Source of the DNA: Membranipora membranacea
Taxonomy: Eukaryota > Bryozoa > Gymnolaemata > Cheilostomatida > Membraniporidae
Assembly (NCBI GenBank): GCA_914767715.1
Contig: OU612073.1
Span: 15,932,001 to 15,996,000 of the forward strand
Reading direction: 5' to 3'
DNA length: 64,000 nt
Below, one piece after another: positions 1 to 10,985 of the stretch (the stretch's first letter is position 1; each line of letters starts with the position of its first letter). The position numbers and the translations under genes were made by a program. The notes under the pieces are model-generated. The model was not told the origin of the DNA and did no database searches. It was given only the letters and a program-made list of their open reading frames with translations.

Positions 1-679
1 AGAACATTCTCTGGCTGGCTTTATTGTGGCAAATCACACAATAACCAGCTGGCAAGATAACACCATAATACTATAGCTCTAGAACATAAATGGTTGCAAA
101 ATCATTTTGGGAAAATTTAAACATGTCCATGGCGGTGAAGGGACATTGAAAAAGTTGGCTACTGTGTTGCTGATATGCCTGGTGCAGTATCCATATTCAA
201 TCAGATCAGATAAAATTGTTCTAAGAGAGCATTGTCTTGATTATCGAAAGACATTCAGAGTTTGCCGCACTGATTTCCCGGAGTTAGAAAGCTCTCAAAA
301 CTGACTCCTGGCGCACAACACAATATAAGTGTCGATACATAGACATGTACTCAGTATCTGTTACAGCTTTCGGTCATTGGGACTGTCATCCATGACAGAT
401 AGGGTGTTACATTATCCTATATCGGCAACCGAGTTATACCTACGGTCATAATCTTGCATTTGAGTTTTTATTTTCAAGCTCCTTTCAGTAATCAATTGTA
501 ACTGTTAGTATTTAAACAGTAACCATTTCACCTTGGTACAAAAATCTTTGACTTCCAAAATACACATACACCTTTTTTTCTTTCTTTCAATATAAAATAA
601 TAACCTGTGCACTTGCTATTGCAAATTCCAATGGCTTTCACGGTCAATAATAAATTGTCTCCATTGTCAATATTTATCA
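1..679. other. Non-coding, no recognised gene
   Basis: I see no exon that can be supported by splice sites and homology. The missing cytoplasmic-tail exon of the minus-strand WSC receptor should lie to the left, and it is not recognisable here, so it is probably beyond the window edge. Confidence 0.5.
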
Positions 680-1400
680 ATATAATCACAGAGTAAGGAT
701 ATCAGAGCGGACACTTCAATGATAGTTATAGCGCCTGTGGTTTTTGATTCACTGGGGGAAAATTGTGCACAGGTCAGCTGGATGCCAAAAACTCATTATC
801 TCTATATGTTATAATGGCATTTTTCTTGCAGACATCCCTACCTTTGATGGGCAATAATTCATTCTGTAGTTATCCTAAAGACTGATTTCTAGCTTTGTTG
901 GAATGTCCAACCTTCAAGCTATACACCATATCATTGCCATTTTTTGCTAGGATACATGGGCTATGAGCTATCTGTGTTTTTAAAATGAGTTATATCGGTT
1001 AGATTTACATGTGGCCTAGGTCAATACACGGACATTTCCTAATTTTGATGACCAGAAGTTTATCAATTTTCACATGTAATCTATATGTTAAAACTCGTTT
1101 TACAAATGCAGATAGCTCTTAGCCTATGTATCTTAGCAAAATATGACAATAACATGGTGTATAGCTTGAAGGTTGGACATTCGCACTAAGTTAGAATTCA
1201 GTCTTTAGGATAAATACAGAATGAATTATTGCCCATCAAAGGTAGGGATGTCTGCAAGAAAAATGCCATTATAACATATAGAGATAATGAGTTTTTGGCA
1301 TCCAGCTGTGCACAATTTTCCCTATTTGAATCAAAAACCACAGGCACTATAACTATCATTGAAGTGTCCCCTCTGTATATCCTTACTCTGTGATATAATC
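680..1400. mobile_element. Long foldback (inverted-repeat) element, MITE-like
   Basis: The stretch about 681-1013 is repeated in reverse complement at about 1071-1398, leaving a spacer of about 57 bases. Matching pieces include TATAATCACAGAGTAAGG at the left outer end against CCTTACTCTGTGATATA at the right, and the inner pair AGATTTACATGTG / CACATGTAATCT. The arms are imperfect, with scattered substitutions and small indels, so this is not a fresh insertion. There is no coding capacity. It lies just downstream of the WSC receptor transmembrane exon, probably in its last intron. The class (hAT, Mariner or other) is unknown because I could not define a target-site duplication. Confidence 0.8.
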
Positions 1401-1517
1401 ATGCTCTTAAATACATTGGCCAGCTCTACAGATGATATTGGTGAGGAATAAATTAACCTCTCATACCTATCTAGGTAACAGTTTGCATACAACTGAAAAT
1501 ATGGTAGGAAAGTTCAC

Positions 1518-3673
1518 CTTTTGATTAGAAACACAGACAGACAGATGATGAGTATTACGGTTATCCCCCCTGCTATCGCAGCTCCAATATACACCCCTGT
1601 ATTATTCCCCTCTCCTCCCCCAGTTTGTCCGCCAGTTCTTCCTCCGGCTACTAGAAAGTATATGGAAACATATGTACAATAATCAATCTGTGCTAGTGTG
1701 GTGGGCGTGGTTTCCAGTTCAAATGAGAGTTTTTGTTATGGGTGCGCGATTCTGGCTAAAAGAGTTTGCTAACTGCTGCAGACTGATAACTGTCATGATA
1801 GAAAATGAGTCAATATAAAATCAGATATCTCAGTGACCTAAAATCTGAAAATCAAATGGGGACCTCCACTGTAATGTAGAAAGGGTTATATTTGAAACAC
1901 GACTATAAAATATCTAGTAGTTTTAATAAACTGTAAGGGTCATTCAAACACACTCTTTGATAATCATCCCTACTTCAGAAGATACAAGCATCATTGATCT
2001 GCTTCACTTCGAAAGATACAACATGACTGAAACTGTGTCAGGTTCAGAGAAGAAAAATTTATTATCCCAGTTTTTGCACCTTTTTTGCAAAGGCAACAGT
2101 GATGAGAACGGACTGGTTTACAGGAAACAGCAACAGAATGTACAAAGAGGAGTTAGCAAGATGTTCGTCTTACAATAATTGTGTTGTCATATGATGGTGA
2201 GAACTATAAGTACCTGACAATGAAGTAGCTATTGTAGACTGCTTAGTATAATTTATGCTGACTGATCCTTGTATATTTGTAGTCTTAGTATAAGATGAGG
2301 AACTTTGTGGGATGGTGGTTGTGCTTCTTGGTGATGAGCTTGAGGCTGTAGATTTGTCAGTCGTCGGTGTGATTGAAGTTGTTGGAATTGTTGTAGGGCT
2401 TGTTACAACTTCCCAATCTGCAAATGCATGAGGTATTCATAAACATTAATGGCTGGGGGTGCCAGGACATTCGGGCAAGGGCAGGGTACGGGGAACTCAA
2501 ACTACCATTAATGATATTATGTAAAGTTTGACAGGCTCTCGATGATGCCTTCCAATAAAACCCAATTGAGGAAATGTTCGATAAATGGCAACAAATGATA
2601 ATATCACTTTTTTAGTTTATCTCTACAAGAGTGGAGCTGATATATACTTTTGTTGGCAACCAAAGTCATCTCATTGTTTTGCACTCAGCGCCAAAAAAAA
2701 ATTTTGATTACTCATAAAAGTAGATTGGTACATGAGTGAAATTGAAGCTGATATTATCATTGCCTGAGTGATGACAAACCCGATTCAATCTCTATTTGAC
2801 TTACTTATAAAGTAGATAGATATAGCCCAGTCTCCTCCACAGATCTGTCCTTTGTTTCCAGGACACTGGTGATCACACTCACAATCATTATCTTCACTGG
2901 AACACAGGCCATGTCTCGTTGGTTTATCAGCTTCAGTTCCACAAAAACACTCATCACCATACTCAACACCCATCATTGTAAAACCTGCATGGGTAGACAA
3001 GTAACAAAGACAATGTAGAAGAGTGTATTTTAAAGCCTCACATAGCACATCATGTAAGTAAATTAATTAGCCACTACCGATTCGCCTTTCCTAACATCAA
3101 ACTCTGAAAACAAAACTTTTTTATTAACATGAGTTTGCTATATCCTACCCCTACTAGAGTCAATGTTACCAGTTTCAATAATATCTTTTTTCCTGTGGAG
3201 AAATTCAACAGGGCTATACTCAGATTTACATGAGTAAAGGTCGATTACATTGTACTCAGGAAACAAAACTACACTCACCTCTATTTTGATTGAGACATTC
3301 AAGTGTGCACCATTCAAGACTGTTTGAATCAGAGGTCTCTTTGTGACCCTTGAGAGCTCTTTTGCTTCGGAAACCTCCATCCTCGTAACATCCTCTGCGT
3401 ACATAGCGCGGTACCTGCTGAGCTGATGTGTCTGTGTAAGCAAAGAATACCAGCATACTTTTTTCTCCACTCAATGTTATATCTTGCTATCCTAGTTAAT
3501 CCCCCTCTTCCCAGTCACATCTCGGTTTGCTGGTCTGACATTGTAAAGCAATATGAATGCTGTGGATTTTTAAATGTCTACAAAAAAAATACATGGTACT
3601 TACAGGTTATACAATCCAGGACATATATCACAACTGCCACCGTAAGTAAGATTTGACCCCTAGAACAGTACAT
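1518..3673 (-). CDS. WSC-domain single-pass membrane receptor, 3' exon outside window
   Basis: Five minus-strand exons join in phase: 3673-3604, 3431-3279, 2984-2805, 2417-2214 and 1650-1518, giving 246 codons plus two bases. Residues 1-23 form a hydrophobic signal peptide (MYCSRG start). About 30-135 is a WSC domain: RRGCYEDGG, then EWCTLEC, GDECFCG, CECDHQCPGN and QICGGDWAISIY, a Cys-rich putative carbohydrate-binding fold known from Kremen, polycystin-1, yeast Wsc sensors and WSCD1/2. Next comes a Thr/Ser/Pro-rich stem likely to be O-glycosylated, then a Gly-rich linker and a transmembrane helix (YIGAAIAGGITVILIICLSV, about 223-242) ending in a basic stop-transfer. Internal introns 1-4 are phase 1, typical of shuffled extracellular modules. 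The last exon ends in phase 2. The paralog at 8.6-10.1 kb shows that a tyrosine-rich tail exon should follow, left of the window. Confidence 0.85.
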
Positions 3674-4190
3674 GATGTATTCAACCTCTAGCTGCGATTG
3701 TGAGACTTTTGGTGACCCAAGAGGGAGAGCAGCATGCGCTAAACTACTAGATGCACACAACTTCTCTCTATGAATGAGCCAAAAAATAAGCAGTCAATGT
3801 AAAGTGTTTGTTTAATTTTAAATTACGATCACATGAGCCTTGACTACTTCCTCGTTCTAGTAAACTACTGTGTTTGTTTATCATTAGTGATTCAATGAAG
3901 AATGTCTTAATCACCAGATAGTTTTAGTGTTTCCTGTTCTATATATTGTGTATAGCCACAAGGTACCTAATCTTACAAATTAACTCTGCAGTCTGCTATG
4001 ACCAGATTCTGACAAATTGTTGAAAAATTGGGAGTCAAAAGTTCAAGTGTGAAAATTCAAACCTGCCTGTGTTTGAGAGACTCGGTAGATTCAGAGACTT
4101 GAGAGGAGTGTAAGCAGAAAGCTATGACTCTGGTGATGTGTGTAGAAGTGATATGTGGGTATTGACTTTCATTGGGAACGTCTTGACCAT
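3665..4190. repeat. 5' flank of WSC gene, duplicated at 6862-7385
   Basis: The DNA upstream of (and including) the start codon of the minus-strand WSC gene recurs in the same orientation at about 6862-7385. Shared landmarks include ACTACTAGATGC, CACATGAGCCTTGACTACTTCC and GTGTATAGCCACA. It probably holds the promoter, but I could not identify a TATA box or defined sites. Confidence 0.75.
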
Positions 4191-6448
4191 GTATTGGGGA
4201 ATATGCAATTTAGTTATATATCTGAGCATGTTAATCATGGTGTATCTCTAGTAGACAATGATCTCTACTCTTGAGTGTTATCTTCATCCTAACATAAGAT
4301 TGATTACGATTACGAAAATTTCAGCCATATTCTGTGACCCTATTTTCACTTTTATTGCTGACGCTGATTTATTTTCACTTTCACTGCTCTATTCGCTTGC
4401 ATACTCACTGTATCATTTTTGCATTCTCTTCAGTTTAGAGAGAGATTTTATATGATAATGTTTCTTTTTAGTATATTTATATGTGAATAAAGGTATATTA
4501 TACAAACAAAAATGTTTATCCAGCTTGGATTACTAATATACCATTCATGCATTATAGCAGGAAGTTTGGGATACAAAACTCCCTGACTTTAGAATATAAT
4601 GAAATGTAGTTGTCCTCTCCCTGACATTGGTTGGGCAACTCCTTATTTGCTCGACTCAATTACCTGAATAAAGTGTGATGTTGGAGTGACTCGGATCTAC
4701 CCTGCTGTTAACCTAACTTGGTTCAGAATTTACAACATAGTAAAATTAGTCAATAAGTAGGTGATACTGAGATCAAAATTCATGTTTAAAGTGAAAAAGC
4801 TGGTTTTTATACATTATGTAGTAGATTTGATTGAAATATATTTTTCAGAAAAATGTGGCTCTATAAGGCAATGAAATTCAAAGCTGATTTTAAAATAAAT
4901 GGTATCAATCACGTACAACTCCAGAGAAGGGGCTTCAGGCTTATAGTATATACACAAGTTAAAATATACCTGACTTCAACACGGCATTTATGTACATTTT
5001 AAGATTGTCAAATCTTGCCTTTGATTTTTTTTGTATTTTGCTGAGGAATACTACATGGACTGAGCCAGAGCTATATCAACAGTGATTTTTTCAAGCACTG
5101 GACATCGCTTTATTTTTGTGATACTGACGTCTTGCATCCACCAAAAATCTCTTCATTCATATGACTACTGCTTTCAGCAAGCTTTCTCAACATGCGCGAT
5201 CTTCAACAACTATACATACATTTGAATTGGCATTGTCATACCATTTTTTTGAGTGGATTGAGTTAGAATTTTTTTTTTTTATCATTTTATCTTGGTTGTT
5301 TTTAAAGCACATCAGGGCAAACATTTTCAGATGATGATGATTGCAAATAATAATGTATATATATGGCAATGTGAATTATATTCAACTGCCAATTTTAAAC
5401 TGCAAATTGCCATCTGTTGTTCCCTACAATGATACACCCAGAACGCCTTGCTCTTCTTTGCCGAAAAGAAACTAGGTATGAATTATCTCCTATCATGAAC
5501 AAAACAAATATCAGGATCAATATCACAAAAATTTCACACCGAATGACAAATAATGCCTGTTTAAGTAAGATACTTATGACTCATGATCCTGCATTAAAAA
5601 TGGTTCTTAGAGTGTATATTACTTTCAAGTCCAAGAATTTAAAAACAAAGGAGTGGATGCAAGGAGACATAGGGTGGGATAAATGGCTTATAAGAGTGTT
5701 AACTGAATGGGGATGGAAATGTCAATGGTCAGGGCAAATCATTTTTCAAATTGATACAAAAGTTTGCAAGTGAGAACCCAACTTTGTCATTAGACAGCCC
5801 AAGACCCTCACTTTCTATCAGACTACTAGATTCGCTATCGAGTTAACGTAATTTATTGATGCAAAATATTGTCTTTGAAACTTGATTTTAGTTTGATCTT
5901 ATTCAAACTCCTTGTTGGATGTTACTTTGATCATCTAAATCCATTGTTGCGCAACAGACTTGTCAAAGTTGTTCTTATCAAAGTTGTTATTATCAAACAT
6001 TATTTAACAAAAATTTGAATTTATGAAAGACAACGAATCAAAATATCTAGATGGAGGACAGCTAGATCTATCAATCTTTCTAAATTTAGTGACTTCCTAT
6101 ATGGAGCCTGCCGTTGCACTATCAACAGTACTACTAAATAAAGAACAAGTCAATAGTCATACTGGCACAGTTACTACAACTCATCAAAGACAAAAAATAA
6201 TAACCCATCAATCATAAAAAACTTATAGCCTTGATCACTTCCTTGTGTTTCCAAATACACTCAGAGAAATAACTACATTCTGGCGACAAACACATTAAAC
6301 AACCCAACCAAAAATCATTAAAATATATCTGTAGTTTATCTGTAAAAACCTACAAGGAAGTAATTAGAGCTAGTCATGTCATGTTATCTGGATTTAAAGT
6401 CACAGAATGCTTTTATCTGGTGCTTTTGCTTTGGACTCCTTCATAGAG
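4191..6448. other. Intergenic, no supported gene
   Basis: AT-rich DNA between the two WSC loci. The longest open frame (5417-5773, plus) begins at TTG, has no recognisable domain and no convincing splice context. A T9-10 run is present near 5270. Nothing else is supported. Confidence 0.5.
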
Positions 6449-6959
6449 TGAAGTTGTGAGCATCCACCAGCCAGTTTATTGCTGCTCTCCCTCTTGGCTC
6501 ACCTCTGACTTTATTAATACAGCTAGAAGGTTGAATATCACCATGTATTACTATTGGGGTAGAATGATGTTTAGAGTCGCTGTTTTGATCTATCTCTCTG
6601 GGTTTTTTATACCTGTAATTTATTTGTTTATTTGTTTTATAACCAACAATTAATATCACTCTTGATTAACGATAGCAGATTTGCACACTTCTTACTTTGG
6701 GAGACGTTGGTGGGAAAATTAGCAAATAAAATGAGTGAATAGGTCAAACATTTCTTGCGCTGTTTTATTCTTTGATAATCTTTCCTTTACACAGACCTAT
6801 CAGCTGAGCAGATGCCTTGTTATGTTATGTATACATAGGATGTTACAAAGACAAGACAACACATGGTGATATTCAATCTTCTAGCTGTATTCATGAGGTC
6901 TGAGGTGAGCCATTAGGGAGTGCAGCAATAAACTACTAGATGCTCACAACTTTTCTCTG
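6449..6959. repeat. Inverted duplication of WSC signal-exon region
   Basis: About 6449-6546 (plus) is the reverse complement of about 6859-6959. Both copies derive from the promoter/start-codon region of the WSC receptor. The right copy runs on into the duplicated 5' flank (to about 7385) in the orientation of a minus-strand gene. The left copy leads into a plus-strand signal exon. The junction near 6852-6859 abruptly joins a truncated plus-strand WSC exon to the inverted flank, so it marks a rearrangement breakpoint. Confidence 0.7.
6543..6851 (+). pseudogene. Broken 5' end of a second WSC receptor gene
   Basis: An exon at 6543-6614 encodes MYYYWGRMMFRVAVLIYLSG and matches the signal exon of the intact WSC gene (both have start context ATCA(C)CATG and donor CCT|GTAA). 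It is 72 bases instead of 70, so its phase differs by two. After an acceptor at 6794, bases 6795 to about 6851 match the first WSC exon (GACCTATCAGCTGAGCAG against GACACATCAGCTCAGCAG). In the original frame they contain a TAG, and the match then ends at a rearrangement breakpoint. No further WSC exons follow before the stem exon at 8584, so the extracellular domain is lost. I call it a pseudogene; expression of an alternative 5' end cannot be excluded. Confidence 0.65.
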
Positions 6960-7385
6960 TAAATGAGCCAAACACTAAGCGGTCAATGTGGAGTGTTCGT
7001 TTAACTTTGAATCAGGATCACATGAGCCTTGACTACTTCCTTGTTCTAGTAAACAACAGTGTTTGTTTATCATTGAATGATTCGGCTGTGGAATGTCTTA
7101 ATCACCAGATAGTGTTAGTGTTTCCTGTTCTCTATATTGTGTATAGCCACAGGGTAGATAATCTCTACAAAGTAACTCCTCAATCTGCTATGAACAGATT
7201 CTGACGAATTTTTGCAAAATTGGAAATCTGAATTTCAATGTGAAAATTAAAACCTGCATATGTTTGAGAGATTTGGTAGAATGGTAGATTTAAAAGGGGT
7301 GTAGGCAGAATATTAACAGTCAGGGATGTGTCTAGAAGTGATATATTTGTGTATGGACTTTCATCAGGAGTATTTCTAAACCAAG
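6862..7385. repeat. Duplicate of the WSC gene 5' flank
   Basis: Second copy of the segment at 3665-4190, in the same orientation and diverged by scattered substitutions. The gene body that should follow on the minus strand below 6859 has been replaced by the inverted copy, so this promoter-like region has no intact minus-strand gene. Confidence 0.75.
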
Positions 7386-8106
7386 TATATGTCTCTGCAT
7401 AGTGTTTACAGTGTACAACATCCACCCGGAGCTGATAATTCTCCAATACTTTATCAATCATGTCTGAGACATACAGGCTAAATCAATCTAGGCAATTTAA
7501 ATCTAAACTTTAATTGATCGTCGGCTCTTATTTTTTTGTCAACTTTACCTGGCTACCAGATCAAATTGTATCTGTGAACAAGAAAAAAGGAAAGGAAACA
7601 AAGAAAGAATTAACAACTGCTGTAAAATTTTGTGTCGACCAACATATCGTAGTCATGATGAGATGTGAGTCAACCAAAGACTTAATACATTATATGAATT
7701 CTATAGACTCAACTTTTGTCATAAAATTTAAGGACAGCCTGTTTTATACCTTCTTTTAATAAGAGTGCGATATCTTTATCTAAAATTTATAACCTCAACT
7801 GGGCAGACATGGAACAAATTAGTTTATCCCAGTGCTAGCATATAGAGTTTTATGATATGTGCTATGAACTTTTATTATGTATGTAGGCCTATGTACCTTA
7901 ATTTTGTCAATGTTGGCAGCTGGAATATTTCCTGCTGATAAAAGATATAAGCTAAGAAAAATTGTATAAAAGGTATGGTAATAAAATATAAAATAACAAA
8001 AATTCAAGACTGCTATCAAGAAAATCTTTGCTGTATAATAGAGAACGAGTTTTTGAAATCACTGCATCTTGCATGTCCAACTATTGAATAATTGAGTTAT
8101 CATCAG
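7386..8106. other. Intergenic, no supported gene
   Basis: Short open frames only (7514-7759 plus, 7819-8019 minus). Neither shows a known motif or splice context. Confidence 0.5.
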
Positions 8107-8401
8107 CTATTTATTTACATATGCATTAGTATTTTCATAGTTGTCAGCATCATAAAGTGCAGTGGCTAATGTAGCATATGATCTTATATTATAATAATCA
8201 TCTGCATCACTCTGCAGTGTCTCATATGTAGATTGTGCTTCCTGCTGTCTCTCTCTTGTGAGGTTATCGGGTAAGTGTAATGATGTGTAAGTATGTGATG
8301 TATCTGCTGCTGACAGATCTAGTTCAGTGTAAGTATCTGTATCAGGACCTACTGAGCTCATGTTCTGCAAATCTCCACTCTGTTCTCTATCTGGCTTATG
8401 C
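8107..8401 (-). pseudogene. Orphan cytoplasmic-tail exon of a WSC receptor
   Basis: Minus-strand exon from 8401 (acceptor ...TATTTAG at 8403-8402, phase 2) to the TAA at 8107. It encodes about 98 residues starting HKPDREQSGDLQNMSSVGP and closely matches the plus-strand tail exon at 9882-10119, including the last part of the upstream intron. Tyrosine motifs: YTEL, YTSL, YETL, YYNI, YATL, YENT and YVNK. YTEL and YTSL are 10 residues apart, YETL and YATL 12, like ITAM spacing; YENT and YVNK fit the YxN Grb2-SH2 pattern. No transmembrane or stem exon lies upstream on this strand before the plus-strand stem exon at 8584, so the exon appears stranded by inversion. The frame is intact, so recent loss, or use by a gene I cannot see, remains possible. 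Confidence 0.65.
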
Positions 8402-8583
8402 CTAAATAATATCAACACAATCCATATAAGTGTTGAAATTATAATAAAGCCTGCTTTGCCTTTCAATAATTTTTTCTAGTTCGGGTAACTAGTAAACGTC
8501 AACGTCGACCATTCCAATTATGATTACTATAATATAGGCATGGTAACATTCCAATCCCGTATGATTACTTCGTGTCATTGTAG

Positions 8584-10119
8584 GCTCGGAAGATGTAACC
8601 ACTATCTCTTCTACAGCTCCAACACATTCAGTCACACCAACAACTGAAACATTGACAGCCTCTATGCCTACACCTACACCTGCAACTGACAGAACAACAA
8701 CTTTCAGCCCTACTCTGAGACCTCCTGCAGCCACCCCTCGACAGTCCCAACCTGATGTTATGACAAACAACCATCAAATCTCAGTCAGCCATAATATAAC
8801 TAACCATTCTACTACGACTACTAAATCGCAAGGTACCTTCTTCTTCCCAAAAGGTTCACATAAATGTTGTAATAATATGCTGATCAGTGTCCTAGACGAT
8901 CCTAACATGGTGCCACTTGCTAGTGTGGTCATCAATAAACTTTAACCTGATTAAAACACCAGTTAATTCCATCTTCATTTATTTTCTGCAACAACTATAT
9001 TCCTCTCTTGTCTGCATACTGATTATGACATCAATGTGTCCTCGCCAAGTTACCAACATTATCAGCTGCTCAAGCTTACATATTGAGAATCATCAGCGTG
9101 TGATTCTAATGATAAGGTTCTGTCATTGGTAGCTTCTTTCATATAAGGTATCAGAATATCCAAAGAGATGAAGACTTGGCCATTTTGAGTTTAACATTTG
9201 ATATAGAAATGTTTTTGTTTTAATATGTATGTTCCATTTCTATTTGTTTCGTCAATTCACTGGAAAATACAATTTCAATACAGTTTAAAATTATTTTCAG
9301 CTTATGTTAGCCGAGGACAGAACACTGATGACAGTGATGATAGTGATATACCTGTGATAGCTGCAGGCACTGCATCTGGTGTAGTTATCATTATACTAAG
9401 TGTATGCCTTTTTGTCTATCTAATCAGGAAGAAGAAGTAAGTACAGGAAGCTTTGTTGAACTACTGCTGTCAGGGATGGGTTTTGCACCTAAACGGATTG
9501 TTGCATACGAAAGAGTTTGATATTGTAAGCTCTCAAAATAGAGAGTACGAACACTAGCCAAAGTGATGAAATCGACGACATATAATTAATTTATTTCATC
9601 GATTTTACTCTCTGATTTTTTCAATATTCTCAGCAAATATTTTTGGCATGTGTTGATAACTCTTCTTAGAATTACGGTGTATTAGTTTCATAATTATAAT
9701 ATACAGCATTAAAAGTATCAAGCACAGATGTACTTACAGCAGTAGTTTAAGAACTAGTAAGGAAAAAAAGTAGCCTACATAAAAAAGAAATAAAGAAATT
9801 GCAAATAGCAATAGGACGTTTATTATGATTTCAACAGTTGGCCAACAAAGCATTTATATGGATTATGTTACTGTTACACAGATGCAAGCCAGATAGAGAA
9901 CAGAATGGAGAGTTACACAACATGAGCTCAGTAGGTCCCAATATGGATACTTACATAGACATGTCATTAAATACATCACAGACTCACACATCATTACACC
10001 TACCCGGTAACATCACAAGAGAAACACAGCAGGAGGCGCAATCTACATATGAGACACTGCAGAGTGATGCAGATGATTATTATATAACAACATATACTAC
10101 ATTAGCTACTGCACATTAA
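8584..10119 (+). CDS. WSC-receptor paralog: stem, TM and Tyr-rich tail exons
   Basis: Three plus-strand exons join in phase: 8584-8832, 9301-9436 and 9882-10119 (TAA). They encode a Thr/Ser/Pro-rich stem (homologous to the stem exon of the minus-strand WSC gene), a transmembrane helix (IPVIAAGTASGVVIIILSVC) with RKKK stop-transfer, and a cytoplasmic tail of about 80 residues. The tail has YIDM (a PI3K-type YxxM), YETL, YYIT and YTTL. YETL and YTTL are 11 residues apart. Phases (1,1,2) match the minus-strand gene exactly. The only candidate 5' exons (6543-6851) are broken and no intact WSC exon is present upstream, so this may be the surviving 3' half of a rearranged gene. Maintained frame over all three exons argues for recent function. 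Confidence 0.65.
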
Positions 10120-10676
10120 TCGACATTTTCTGATTCAGACAACTATGGGAAACTGAAGCATATTATGTATATAAATAGCTGATGATAATTAGTCTGTAGC
10201 ACCATGACGTAACGTCATAGCGCGATGTTACGCCATGGGGTAACGCTGTTTAATTGAGGTTGTAGCGTCTTTGATCAAGACTGAGATACCGCAAAAAATT
10301 ATTTGGCAAGGCATGACCTTAGTTGGATTTCACAAGAAATATGCTGCTTGCTCTGACTTGCCAAAAACCTCCGCAGATCTTTAATGCAATAAAAACTTAG
10401 GCATGCTTGTAGGAGCTATGCTTCAAAATAGAATTTGGTGCACATGAGAATTCAAAGCGTAATAAACCCTCATCTCTTAGAAAATGCCCATCCATTAAGT
10501 TTAAAAATTGAGACTGCATTGCAAAATTGAAAGGACTTTGACTGAGAAAATAGTCCACCTGATTATATACTGCCAAAAAATTGAGCAGCTAATTAATTGG
10601 CTGGATTTGATAATTATATAAAGGCTCTCAATTTATCTGTGATTTGTGATGATAACAGAGACTATAGAAGTCTCAT
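10120..10676. other. Intergenic; CpG-rich near-palindrome at 10207-10250
   Basis: No gene is seen. The short segment ATGACGTAACGTCAT (about 10208-10222), followed by further ACGCC/ACGC units, is CpG-rich against an AT-rich background. It resembles back-to-back CRE half sites, but no function can be assigned. Confidence 0.35.
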
Positions 10677-10985
10677 GATACAGCAGTGGCGTATGGACCA
10701 CGGATATCCTCAGTGTGTAGAGCGTCTGCCTAGTATTCACTGTTTATTAAGAATGTTGTGGGTTCGAAAACAAACAAAGACAGATTTTCTTCAAATGGGT
10801 GCTTTACAAATTGAGCATTTTTACTTTTTTCCCAAGGGGGGATGTCTTATAGGTGAGGAATTACAGTACATACAGAGTTGGACTTTTGACCTTGAGCTGG
10901 ACAAGCCAATCAAAAGCCCGGTGTATTGACACACCCACACCCTCCCCGCCACGCCCACGGCGTGTTGATCGGGCTGCGCCCGATC
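10677..10985 (+). repeat. Probable tRNA-derived SINE with GC-rich hairpin tail
   Basis: TCCTCAGTGTGTAGAGCG (about 10706) resembles a tRNA A box. GTGGGTTCGAAAAC (about 10757) resembles the B box at roughly the right spacing. Downstream sequence is unlike tRNA and ends in a GC-rich stretch containing the perfect hairpin GATCGGGC-TGC-GCCCGATC at 10967-10985. The reading frame through it (10597-10929) is therefore not counted as a gene. Element borders are uncertain. Confidence 0.5.

Noticed and set aside
107-304. 65-codon plus-strand open frame
   Set aside because: It begins at TTG, not ATG, and has no domain, splice context or paralog.
5417-5773. 118-codon open frame in the WSC intergenic region
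   Set aside because: The start is TTG. The composition is ordinary AT-rich DNA and no motif, Cys pattern or duplicate supports it.
6862-7461. 93-codon minus-strand frame (7180-7461) as a first exon of another receptor
   Set aside because: The duplicated segment at 3665-4190 does not keep this frame, so it is unlikely to be coding.
10597-10929. 110-codon open frame as a gene
   Set aside because: It runs through tRNA-like A and B boxes and is better explained as a SINE.
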